Source: an uncultured Cytophagales bacterium
GTDB lineage: Bacteria; Bacteroidota; Bacteroidia; Cytophagales; Bernardetiaceae
Reading direction: 5' to 3'
Length of the DNA: 64,000 nt
Assembly (NCBI GenBank): GCA_937136415.1
Contig: CAKZOK010000004.1
Span: 1 to 64,000 of the forward strand
Of this stretch, positions 41,944-49,862 are shown in pieces. The stretch's first letter is position 1. Each line of letters begins with the position of its first letter. A program made the position numbers and the translations under genes. A model generated the notes under the pieces. That model did not search any database, was not told the DNA's origin, and saw only the letters and a program-made list of their open reading frames with translations.

Positions 41944-43065
41944 TTATTTTTTGCCATTTTGTTTGGATTGTTCGAAAGCAACCTCACGAAGTGCAGCCAA
42001 TGATTTTGCTCCAGAAGCTCCATCTATTGCTTTGATAGCCAATTCTTTAGCTTCTTTTAATGCACTTGTCAGTTGAGTATTTAGAAGTTGTATCTGCTCA
42101 TTTTGTTGTGTGATTTTTCCAGAAAGAGCATTGATTTGGCGTTCAGCAATACGCTTTTTGCCTTCATTTTCTTTTGCCAACAAGTTTGATTTTGCTTTGT
42201 TATCTCTCTGAATCGCAGCCTTTGTGCTTTCATAGGCTCGTTTGGTTTCGTTATCCAGTTTTTTGGGAAGCTCTTCAGATTTTTGAGCTGCTTTTTCGTA
42301 ACTATCTTCTTTTTCAGCCAATAATTTTTCACGCAAATTCCATTCTTTTTGTTGCTCTTCTTTAAATTTCTCTAATTCTTCATTACGACTTTTAGCAACC
42401 TGAGCAGTTTCATCTTTTATCTGCTGACGGTTAAGATTTTTCTCATATTGATATGTTTCATTTTCTCTGTCCAAACTGGTTTGCCATTCTTTTTTATTTT
42501 CACTAATTGTCGAATTGTGCATATTTTCAGCTTCTTCATAGGCTTTTTTAGCCTCTTCTTCTGCCTGTAATTGCTCTTTTCCAGTTTGTGCAATAATTTT
42601 TTCGAAAGATTCAGATTTTTCAATATACTCTTGAATAAGTTGAGAAAGAGTGTTTTCTTCTGCTTCTTCAATTTGATGAAGTTCTAAAAGCTGTGTTTCT
42701 ATTTGGTTGCTCTCATCTTGTAAGATAGCCAAATTTGCAGCCTCTTTCGTCAAATTATCAGAAAGTCCACTAATAGCGACACCAACATTTCCTTTGATAT
42801 GTTCGAAGGCTGTAACTACGCTTTCAACAGATTGATAACCACCATTCAAACCATTATTTATAGTTTTTTGAGGCTCTGATTTGAGAGGTTTTTGGGTTTT
42901 TGAAGGTGTTCTTTGCGCACCTATTCCTTTTTCTAGATTACTTTGCAGTGTTTTATTTTCAGCTCGTAACTTTGTAATTTCTGCTTGAAGTGATTTATTT
43001 TCTTTTACAAGGTCTTGATAAACATCAAGAATTTCCTTTTTTGTGTTTTTCATTGAAACTGCCAT
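41944..43065 (-). CDS. Coiled-coil protein, member of a tandem paralogous pair (downstream gene)
   Basis: 373 residues (ATG 43065; a second ATG, MKNTKKEIL, four codons later is equally plausible). No signal or membrane helix. A short coiled coil (NKSLQAEITKLRAENKTLQSNLEKG), then a Thr/Pro/Ser linker (about 50-75), a globular or helical segment (SVESVVTAFEHIKGNVGVAISGLSDNL, about 79-105), and a long Glu/Lys-rich coil. Shared with its neighbour: the motif WNLREKLLAEKEDSYEKA (from Trp242) and a C-terminal TQLTSALKEAKELAIKAIDGASG. I do not recognise the family. The next gene upstream encodes the paralogue, 87 bp away, so the two are probably one operon. Confidence 0.75.
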   Translation of the reverse strand: MAVSMKNTKKEILDVYQDLVKENKSLQAEITKLRAENKTLQSNLEKGIGAQRTPSKTQKPLKSEPQKTINNGLNGGYQSVESVVTAFEHIKGNVGVAISGLSDNLTKEAANLAILQDESNQIETQLLELHQIEEAEENTLSQLIQEYIEKSESFEKIIAQTGKEQLQAEEEAKKAYEEAENMHNSTISENKKEWQTSLDRENETYQYEKNLNRQQIKDETAQVAKSRNEELEKFKEEQQKEWNLREKLLAEKEDSYEKAAQKSEELPKKLDNETKRAYESTKAAIQRDNKAKSNLLAKENEGKKRIAERQINALSGKITQQNEQIQLLNTQLTSALKEAKELAIKAIDGASGAKSLAALREVAFEQSKQNGKK

Positions 43066-43152
43066 AATGCTATTATTTTTTGAAGATTTTTGGAATTATT
43101 TTTTTTGCCTAAAAATTAGGATATACATCTCACGCTAAAGTGTAAGGTAGAT

Positions 43153-44115
43153 TTATTTAGAAGTTGAGTTATCAAAAGCTCTCAAAGAAAGTGATTGCAC
43201 TTGCTCCAAAGCATGTTTGAGTTGAATAGTTAAGTTTTCAATTTCTGACTTTCCAGTTTCTACATTTAGTTTCAAATCCTCTATTTGTTCAGCAAAAATT
43301 TGAGCATTTGCAGTTTCTTCTCTTTCCATCAAATCAGCAACTATTTTTCCTTCTTTAGTAGCTTCATTGGCAGCTTTTTCCCTTGATTTTTTGATTTCAT
43401 TTTTAAGTTTTTCATCAAAATCAGCAATTAAAATGAGGTTTTTTTCATGTTTTTCGTCTTTTTCAGCCAGTATTTCTTCACGCAATGTCCAAGCTTTTTC
43501 TTTTTCAGTTTTTTGCTCTTCTAATTTGCGATGTGTTTGTTTTTTTTGTGCCTCAAAAGCATCACTAGCAAGCTGTGTATTTCGTTGTAAGTCATAATCA
43601 AATCGTTCTTCTTCTTGCAAACGTGTTTTTTTGGTTCGCTCTTCTGATTCTTTTATTTCTTTTTCAAAAAGAGTGTTTTCTTTTTTCCAAAAAATTTCAT
43701 CTTCTTTACGAGAATTTGTCATCAATTCCATTCTTTTTTGATGAGCTTCTGTAAGTTCAGCCAACTTTGATTCATGTTCTTGTTTTAATAAATACAAAGC
43801 ATCAGCAGCTAATTTTACTTGATGTAAGTTTTTTAATCTTTTCTTTTCTATTTCAATAGCTTCTTCAATCTGTGAGCGTTTTTCTGATTCATCTTGTAGT
43901 TTTTTAGACCACTGTGTAAGTGTATCAGCGAAAGTAAGTTGAAGTGTTCCTAACCCTTTGATAATATTATCAGGAGTATAGGTGCGAGCAGTTTGTAAAA
44001 GTGTAATTTCTTTTACTTTTGAAACAGATTCTTCTTTTGTAATCACTTCATGACGCAAATGATAGTAGCTTTTGAGAAGTGAAGAGAAGTCATTTTTGAT
44101 TTGATTCTTGTCCAT
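43153..44115 (-). CDS. Coiled-coil protein, member of a tandem paralogous pair (first gene)
   Basis: 320 residues, no signal or membrane segment. N-terminal SSLLKSYYHLRHEVITKEESVSKVKEIT and the block IIKGLGTLQLTFADTLTQWSKKLQDE align with the second gene's VVTAFEHIKGNVGVAISGLSDNLTKE. A long charged coiled coil follows (about 80-290). Conserved pair motif: WTLREEILAEKDEKHEKN (from Trp209), and C-terminus IQLKHALEQVQSLSLRAFDNS. Compared with the other gene, the Trp-to-end distance is 111 against 131 residues. A TAAATTTG-like box on the minus strand at 44264-44271 could be the -7 element; I see no -33. Function unknown; filament-forming or scaffold roles are conceivable. Confidence 0.75.
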   Translation of the reverse strand: MDKNQIKNDFSSLLKSYYHLRHEVITKEESVSKVKEITLLQTARTYTPDNIIKGLGTLQLTFADTLTQWSKKLQDESEKRSQIEEAIEIEKKRLKNLHQVKLAADALYLLKQEHESKLAELTEAHQKRMELMTNSRKEDEIFWKKENTLFEKEIKESEERTKKTRLQEEERFDYDLQRNTQLASDAFEAQKKQTHRKLEEQKTEKEKAWTLREEILAEKDEKHEKNLILIADFDEKLKNEIKKSREKAANEATKEGKIVADLMEREETANAQIFAEQIEDLKLNVETGKSEIENLTIQLKHALEQVQSLSLRAFDNSTSK

Positions 44116-44160
44116 AATAATTGGGAATAAATAAATAAATAGGTAAATTTGGTAAAATAT

Positions 44161-44194
44161 AATTACGAATTAAACAATTACGAATTACGAATTA
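44161..44194. repeat. Clustered 12-bp repeats
   Basis: AATTACGAATTA occurs at 44161-44172, 44176-44187 and 44183-44194, the last two overlapping by 5 bp. A related ATTACGAATTA occurs near 34505. It lies between the coiled-coil operon and proC, starting 46 bp from the start of the first coiled-coil gene. Confidence 0.5.
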
Positions 44195-44366
44195 GAAATT
44201 GAAAGATGACTGAGTTAATCTTGTAGTTCTTTCAAAGAAGCGTTTTTCTCTTTGTTTATACTACAAATTTAGGGTCGCAGAACGTAACCTATTTGAGGAG
44301 TAAAAAAAAACTTCAAAAACTATTTATTTTTTTTTAAATACTGTTATTTATTCGAATAATTCAAAA

Positions 44367-45167
44367 ATGAAAATTTTAATTGTGGGTGCTGGAAATATGG
44401 GAACTACGTATGCAGAGAGTTTTTTGCTTTCTCATTCTATTACAAAAGATGATTTATTAATCTTAGAAAAAACGTCTGAAAAAGCTGATTTTTTGAAAGA
44501 AAAAGGCTATAAAAATGTAATTTCTGAACCGAGTGAAAAAGTTTCGAAGGTTACTTTAATCATTTTGGCAGTCAAACCACAAGATACAAAAGCATTATTC
44601 AGAACATTAAGAGAATATATTTTGCCTTCGCAGACAGTTCTTTCTATTATGGCAGGTGTCAAAATTGAAACATTAAAAGATAGCTTAGGCACTTCAAAAA
44701 TTGTTCGTGCAATGCCAAATTTGCCTTCACAGATTGGAATGGGAATGACAGGCTTTACAGCAGACCAGTCTGTAACTAGAGATGAGTTATTTTTTGTACA
44801 AAATCTATTAAACACAACAGGCAAATCGCTTTACTTTTCAGAAGAAGAAAAAATAGATGCTGTAACGGCAATTTCTGGAAGTGGACCTGCATACATCTAT
44901 TTTTTTATGGAATCAATGATAAAGGAAGGTCAAAAAATGGGTTTTTCGCATTCAGAAGCCGAATTATTGGTTACACAGACTTTTATGGGAGCTGTTCATT
45001 TGGAAAACAAAAGCAATCATTCTTGTCAGGAGTGGATACAAAGAGTTTCTTCAAAAGGAGGAACAACTGAAGCAGCATTAAATGTTTTTTCTGAACAAAA
45101 ATTATCAGATAAAATTGGAAAAGGCTTGGAGGCTGCAAAAAGGCGAGCTGAAAAGCTAGGAGAATAA
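44367..45167 (+). CDS. proC: Pyrroline-5-carboxylate reductase
   Basis: 266 residues, normal length. N-terminal NAD(P)H-binding Rossmann motif MKILIVGAGNMGTTYAESF, then LIILAVKPQD, AGVKIETL, IVRAMPNLPSQIGMGMTG, and the C-terminal helical domain with the catalytic-site signature DAVTAISGSGPAYIYFFMESM and WIQRVSSKGGTTEAALNVF. It makes proline from 1-pyrroline-5-carboxylate in the cytoplasm. It is the first gene on the plus strand after the minus-strand coiled-coil pair. proA/proB are not nearby. Confidence 0.96.
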   Translation: MKILIVGAGNMGTTYAESFLLSHSITKDDLLILEKTSEKADFLKEKGYKNVISEPSEKVSKVTLIILAVKPQDTKALFRTLREYILPSQTVLSIMAGVKIETLKDSLGTSKIVRAMPNLPSQIGMGMTGFTADQSVTRDELFFVQNLLNTTGKSLYFSEEEKIDAVTAISGSGPAYIYFFMESMIKEGQKMGFSHSEAELLVTQTFMGAVHLENKSNHSCQEWIQRVSSKGGTTEAALNVFSEQKLSDKIGKGLEAAKRRAEKLGE

Positions 45168-45254
45168 AATAATAACAATTTTTTTTGTTTTAGGTTATCA
45201 CTGTGTATATTTTTATTTTTTAATCTCTATTTTTTCAACTACATATATTTTATT

Positions 45255-46178
45255 ATGGCTCATAAGTTTAGGTTTAAGGATTTGGGTAAATTACTCAAAG
45301 AAACATTTACAGAATGGAACGCACTTGACCCTTTTCGTGAAAGTGCTGTTATTGCTTATTATACTATTTTCTCCTTACCTGGGCTTTTGATTATGGTAAT
45401 AAAATCAGCAGGTTTGCTTTTTGGAGAAGAAGCTGTCAGAGGAGAAGTTACAGGGCAAATTTCTGGAATGATAGGGCAAGAATCTGCACAAGCAGTACAA
45501 GAAATGATAAAAAATGCGCTTAGTAATCAAGATTCTACTTTTGCCTTAGTAGTTGGTATTGGCTCTCTTATTTTTGGTGCAACAGGTGTTTTTGTGCAGC
45601 TTCAAAAATCATTTAATAATATTTGGGAGGTAGAACCTGATGTATCAGGAAATGGAATCTTGAAATTAGTTACAGATAGAGCTACTTCGTTTGGACTTAT
45701 TATGGTTATTGCTTTTTTGCTTCTGACTTCGCTTATTGTTTCGACACTTATTTCTACACTTTCTGATTGGATGATGACTTTTTTGCCTGATTTTATGATT
45801 TATGCAATGAGTGCCATTGAAGTTGTTATGTCCCTTGTTATTATAGGAATTTTGTTTGCTTATATGTTCAAAACTCTTCCAGATAGAGAAATTCCTTGGA
45901 AAACAGTAGGGATAGGTGGCGTGGTTACAGCCACTTTGTTTACATTAGGAAAAGAAGGTTTGAGCCTTTATTTTGGAATGGCAGAACCTGCTTCTACCTA
46001 TGGTGTGGCTGGTTCGGTTGTCTTGATTTTGCTTTGGGTTTCGTATGCCTGTTTGATTTTGTTTTTTGGAGCAGAATTTACGAAAGTATATGCTCGTTTT
46101 TATGGACACCGAACAAAAGTTTCCAAACACGCCAAAAGCAAAGAAGAGCTTACCGAAGAGAATCCTACTTCTATTTAA
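45255..46178 (+). CDS. YihY/BrkB-family membrane protein
   Basis: 307 residues, typical. Motifs of the family: LGKLLKETFTEWNALDPFRESAVIAYYTIFSLPGLLIMVI at the N-terminus, SLIFGATGVFVQLQKSFNNIWEVEP in the middle, and the C-terminal VATLFTLGKEGLSLYFGMAEPASTYGVAGSVVLILLWVSYACLILFFGAEFTKVYARFYG. Six membrane helices are predicted (about 35-58, 98-118, 143-165, 188-210, 218-240, 250-275). The family was once called ribonuclease BN in error; its role is likely transport, unproven. The stop codon abuts the first copy of module D, part of a repeat that flanks a cupin fragment. Confidence 0.92.
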   Translation: MAHKFRFKDLGKLLKETFTEWNALDPFRESAVIAYYTIFSLPGLLIMVIKSAGLLFGEEAVRGEVTGQISGMIGQESAQAVQEMIKNALSNQDSTFALVVGIGSLIFGATGVFVQLQKSFNNIWEVEPDVSGNGILKLVTDRATSFGLIMVIAFLLLTSLIVSTLISTLSDWMMTFLPDFMIYAMSAIEVVMSLVIIGILFAYMFKTLPDREIPWKTVGIGGVVTATLFTLGKEGLSLYFGMAEPASTYGVAGSVVLILLWVSYACLILFFGAEFTKVYARFYGHRTKVSKHAKSKEELTEENPTSI

Positions 46179-46222
46179 TGAAACTTTTATCTGTGTTCTG
46201 TGTGCCACAGAACACGGTTTGG
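46178..46222 (+). repeat. Module D repeat, copy 1 (left flank of the cupin fragment)
   Basis: The segment starting near TATCTGTGTTCTGTGTGCCA contains a 10-bp stem hairpin GTGTTCTGTG / CACAGAACAC. Bases 46187-46222 (36 bp) recur exactly at 46440-46475 in the same orientation. The preceding AATGAAACTTTTATC is shared with the reversed copy at 57881-57924. It lies directly after the YihY stop codon. Confidence 0.85.
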
Positions 46223-46406
46223 CGATAAAACATTTATTGCAGAAGAAGGAGCTATCGTAATCGGTCCTGCAAATATTCCTCATACATATAAAAATGCTGA
46301 GCCAGGGAGGTTAGACTCTGTTGATATACACCTTACTGACGAATGGATACAATATGATTTGCCACGTGAAGGGGAAAAATTGAGTGCGCCAGGTTTGGAA
46401 GAATAA
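46221..46406 (+). pseudogene. C-terminal fragment of a cupin-domain protein
   Basis: Reads GDKTFIAEEGAIVIGPANIPHTYKNAEPGRLDSVDIHLTDEWIQYDLPREG and on to a TAA at 46404-46406. GAIVIGPANIPHTYKN fits the second cupin motif (G-x5-P-x-G-x2-H-x3-N, with Asn for Gly), with the metal-binding His. The first cupin motif and the rest of the N-terminus are missing, the sequence being joined directly to module D. An in-frame ATG at 46200 inside the repeat is unlikely to be a functional start. A 36-bp copy of module D follows 34 bp after the stop. Confidence 0.8.
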
Positions 46407-46439
46407 GTCTTTTTCTTTCTCATAAAAAATACATCTTGC

Positions 46440-46475
46440 TTATCTGTGTTCTGTGTGCCACAGAACACGGTTTGG
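46440..46475 (+). repeat. Module D repeat, copy 2 (right flank of the cupin fragment)
   Basis: Exact 36-bp direct copy of 46187-46222, with the GTGTTCTGTG/CACAGAACAC hairpin. Confidence 0.9.
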
Positions 46476-46597
46476 TAAAGTAAAAATATTTAATTTCTTC
46501 ATCAAATACTACCTACGTCCAAAATCGTGGGTTTTATTTTGTAATTTTGCCAACCTATCAAAAAAACATTCATTCATAAATTAGTTTAGAAAATACC

Positions 46598-47785
46598 TTG
46601 GAAAACGAAAATTCAAAACCTTATTATCCTTTTGAGTCAAATAATGATTCAGAAAATACAGATAATTTAGCCTTTCAAAAAAAAGAACGTCCAAAACGTT
46701 TTCGCCCAAAAATAGGGATTTCTATGGGGGATTTTAATGGAATTGGTGCAGAAGTAATCTTAAAAACACTTACAGACACAAGAGTTTTAGACCTTTGTAT
46801 TCCTGTTATTTTTGGGGCTGCACGAGTTTTTTCTCATTATAAGAAAAAATTAAATATAGATTTTGCCTTTCAACAACACTTTATTGATGATGAAAAAATA
46901 GCAACTTCTATTCATACTCAAAAAGTAAATATTGTAAATTGTAGTTCTGCAAAAATAGAAGTTGAAATTGGAAAAATTACAGCAGAAGCAGGCTTGTGTG
47001 CATTGGCAGCTTTAGAAGGAGCAACAAAGGCAATGCAAGAAGGCTGGATTGATGCGCTTGTTACTGCACCCATAAATAAGGATAATATTCAATCCGAAAC
47101 CTTTAATTTTCCTGGACATACAGAATATTTGACAGAAAAATTTTGTACAAATAAAGTAAAAGATAGCTTGATGTTTTTGGTGCATGAAAATTTACGTGTT
47201 GGTGTCGTTACAGGGCATATTCCACTCAAAGATATTCCTACGGCTGTTACGGCTGAAAAAATTGCGAGCAAACTTCATCTTATGTTACATTCTTTGAAGC
47301 AAGATTTTGGTATAGCAAAACCTAAAGTGGCTGTTTTGGGACTAAATCCACATGCAGGCGAAAATGGGCTTTTAGGAAGTGAAGAAAAAGAAATTATTTT
47401 ACCTTTACTAGAAGAGTTTCGTAAAAAAGAGCATTTGGTGTATGGTGCTTTTCCTTCAGATGGTTTTTTTGGAGCAAAGGAATATCAAAAATTTGATGGG
47501 ATTTTGGCAATGTATCACGACCAAGGATTGATTCCATTCAAAACATTAGCCTTCAATGAAGGTATAAATTTTACGGCTGGTTTGCCTATTATCAGAACCT
47601 CGCCCGACCACGGAACAGCCTATTCTATTGCAGGAAAAAATATAGCCGATGAGAGTTCGTTTAGAAATGCGTTATTTTTGGCGATTGATATTTTGAAAAG
47701 TAGAATGGATTTTGAGATTACCAATCAAGAAAAACATCAGCATAGACAAAGACGCAAAGAAGAACGTAAAAGAAATAGAGGATAA
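46598..47785 (+). CDS. pdxA: 4-hydroxythreonine-4-phosphate dehydrogenase
   Basis: 395 residues from the TTG at 46598; no ATG precedes the conserved core, which begins PKIGISMGDFNGIGAEVILKTL near residue 38, so a non-ATG start is needed. PdxA oxidises 4-phospho-hydroxy-L-threonine for pyridoxal phosphate synthesis. Metal-binding histidines occur in NFPGHTEYLTEKF, YHDQGLIPFKTLAFNEGINFTAGLPIIRTSPDHGTAYSIAG. Other motifs: GKITAEAGLCALAALEGA, DALVTAPINKDNI. It has a polar N-terminal extension of 37 residues and a basic tail (KHQHRQRRKEERKRNRG), which is unusual for the enzyme. A TAATTTTG box at 46542-46549 could be its -7 element, without a clear -33. Confidence 0.94.
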   Translation: MENENSKPYYPFESNNDSENTDNLAFQKKERPKRFRPKIGISMGDFNGIGAEVILKTLTDTRVLDLCIPVIFGAARVFSHYKKKLNIDFAFQQHFIDDEKIATSIHTQKVNIVNCSSAKIEVEIGKITAEAGLCALAALEGATKAMQEGWIDALVTAPINKDNIQSETFNFPGHTEYLTEKFCTNKVKDSLMFLVHENLRVGVVTGHIPLKDIPTAVTAEKIASKLHLMLHSLKQDFGIAKPKVAVLGLNPHAGENGLLGSEEKEIILPLLEEFRKKEHLVYGAFPSDGFFGAKEYQKFDGILAMYHDQGLIPFKTLAFNEGINFTAGLPIIRTSPDHGTAYSIAGKNIADESSFRNALFLAIDILKSRMDFEITNQEKHQHRQRRKEERKRNRG

Positions 47786-47851
47786 TTTTTCTATCTTTAT
47801 TTTGTATATCATTTTTTATTAAAATATATTTTATTTCTAAATCGTTATTGA

Positions 47852-49714
47852 ATGAAAGTAATTTGGCAATTAATGCGCTTTATGCGTCCTTTTAGGTCTT
47901 TTGTGCCTTTTTATGTATTGACTTCGGTGCTGGCAATTATTTTTGGGGCAATTAATTTTACATTATTAGCACCTCTTCTCAAGATTTTGTTTTTAGATGA
48001 AACGCCCACACAAGTAGTGATAGCTGCACCTACTTTTTCGTGGTCGTTTGGTTATTTTACAGATATTTTTAATTATACTTTTTCAAAAATTATTGTAGAA
48101 GAAGGCAAAATGGAAGCTCTTTATTTTGTCTGTAAAGTATTAGTTATTACTGTTTTTCTCTCTAATGTTTTTCGTTATTTGGCTTTGTATATTGTCAATA
48201 AAATTAGACTTAAAGCAACAGCACGCCTTCAAAATGCTCTTTTTCAGAATGTACTCTCTTTAGATGTTGGTTATTTTTCTCAAGAAAGAAAAGGCGATTT
48301 GATGTCCCGTTTTTCTAATGATGCCAGAGAGGTAGAGTCTTCTGTTTATAATGAATTTAAGGGTTTGATTCGTGCGCCTCTTACTTTTTTGGTCTATTTT
48401 ATTTTATTGGTGTATTGGTCGTGGAAACTGACTGTCTTTGCTTTTATTTTCTTGCCTATTTCAGGTGGAATTATTGCCCTTATTTCTCGCCAACTTCGTA
48501 AAAATAGTGATGTTTCACAAACTACCTTAGGAGATATTTTGTCTATGTTAGATGAGCTTTTGTCAGGTGTGAAGATTGTAAGTGCCTTTAATGCCCAAAA
48601 TTTTATTCTGACAAGGTTTAATAAACTCAACGAACGCTACCGAATTGCTAGAACATCTTACGAAAACAAAAGAGATATAGCTGCACCTTTATCCGAGTTT
48701 TTGGGCATTCTTACCATTGCAGTTATTTTATTGTATGGTGGAAATATGGTTTTGACAAATCAATTATCTGCCGAAATTTTTATTGCTTATATTGCCGTTT
48801 TTTCTCAAATTATTCCTCCTATAAAAGAAGGTTCGACGCTTGTTACTAATATGCAGCGTGGGGTTATTGCAGGAAAACGAGTTTTTGAAGTATTGGATAT
48901 TGAGTCTTCTATAAATCAAATTTCAGATGCAAAAGAGCTAAAAGAGTTTGTAGATAAAATAGAAATCAAAAACCTTCATTTTGCCTATCAAATGGGGAAA
49001 GAAATAAATGCAGAAAATCAAGAACAAGTTATAGAGAAAAAAGTACTCAATGGAATAAATTTGACTATCAATAAAGGAGAAATAGTAGCCTTAGTAGGAA
49101 TGTCGGGAGGAGGAAAATCTACTCTTGCTGATTTGGTGGCTCGTTTTTATGACCCACAAGAAGGCGATATTTTATTAGATAATCATTCTCTAAAAAAATA
49201 TACACTTCATTCTTTGCGCTCTCAAATGGGAATTGTTACACAGGAAGCCATTTTATTTAATGATACAATTTTTAATAATATTGCTTTTGGAATAGAAACA
49301 GCTACTCAAAAAGATGTAGAAAAAGCTGCCAAAATAGCAAATGCCCATGAGTTTATCATCAAAACAGAAGAAGGTTATCAAACAAATATTGGAGATAGAG
49401 GAAGCAAACTCTCGGGAGGGCAACGCCAACGAATAAGTATTGCAAGAGCTATCTTGAAAAACCCTGCCATTTTGATTTTAGATGAGGCTACTTCTGCGCT
49501 AGATTCTGAATCCGAACAGCTTGTACAGGAGGCTCTCTATAAATTGATGAAAGGAAGAACTACACTCGTGATTGCACACCGATTAAGCACCATTCAACAC
49601 GCTAATAAAATTGTAGTTATTAATGATGGACAAATAATTGAAATAGGAACGCATCAAAATTTGATAGAAAAACAAGGAGCATATTTCAAATTGGTAGAAA
49701 TGCAAATGATGTAA
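47852..49714 (+). CDS. ABC exporter, MsbA-like (fused membrane and ATPase domains)
   Basis: 620 residues. N-terminal six-helix transmembrane domain (about 15-335) with coupling-helix region GDLMSRFSNDAREVESSVYNEF. ATPase domain from about residue 365 with Walker A GMSGGGKST (about 416-424), Q-loop VTQEAILFNDTIFNN, signature LSGGQRQRISIARAIL, Walker B AILILDEATSALDS and His-switch IAHRLSTI. A half-transporter that works as a homodimer, probably exporting lipid A core or another amphipathic substrate; the substrate is a guess from the general MsbA likeness. It lies 66 bp after pdxA on the same strand and might be co-transcribed with it. Confidence 0.93.
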   Translation: MKVIWQLMRFMRPFRSFVPFYVLTSVLAIIFGAINFTLLAPLLKILFLDETPTQVVIAAPTFSWSFGYFTDIFNYTFSKIIVEEGKMEALYFVCKVLVITVFLSNVFRYLALYIVNKIRLKATARLQNALFQNVLSLDVGYFSQERKGDLMSRFSNDAREVESSVYNEFKGLIRAPLTFLVYFILLVYWSWKLTVFAFIFLPISGGIIALISRQLRKNSDVSQTTLGDILSMLDELLSGVKIVSAFNAQNFILTRFNKLNERYRIARTSYENKRDIAAPLSEFLGILTIAVILLYGGNMVLTNQLSAEIFIAYIAVFSQIIPPIKEGSTLVTNMQRGVIAGKRVFEVLDIESSINQISDAKELKEFVDKIEIKNLHFAYQMGKEINAENQEQVIEKKVLNGINLTINKGEIVALVGMSGGGKSTLADLVARFYDPQEGDILLDNHSLKKYTLHSLRSQMGIVTQEAILFNDTIFNNIAFGIETATQKDVEKAAKIANAHEFIIKTEEGYQTNIGDRGSKLSGGQRQRISIARAILKNPAILILDEATSALDSESEQLVQEALYKLMKGRTTLVIAHRLSTIQHANKIVVINDGQIIEIGTHQNLIEKQGAYFKLVEMQMM

Positions 49715-49726
49715 AAATAAAGCCAT

Positions 49727-49757
49727 TTGTAATAGTGTTTTGTGCCTATTAAATTTG
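49727..49757 (+). promoter_or_regulatory. Candidate promoter of the acyl-ACP desaturase gene
   Basis: TTG (49727-49729) and TAAATTTG (49750-49757) with a 20-bp spacer fit the Bacteroidota consensus. Predicts a leader of about 100 nt before the ATG at 49863. Confidence 0.5.
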
Positions 49758-49862
49758 TATCTTGCAAGCCAATATACACACAAATACACAATCAAATAAA
49801 TAATTTATCAATTTTGTATTATTCAAATATGAAAAATAAAAATTGATGTAAAAAAATAGTCT

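Noticed and set aside
46200-46406. A functional 68-residue gene starting at the ATG in module D
   Set aside because: The first residues come from the repeat; the rest is only the second half of a cupin, so a truncated remnant is more likely.
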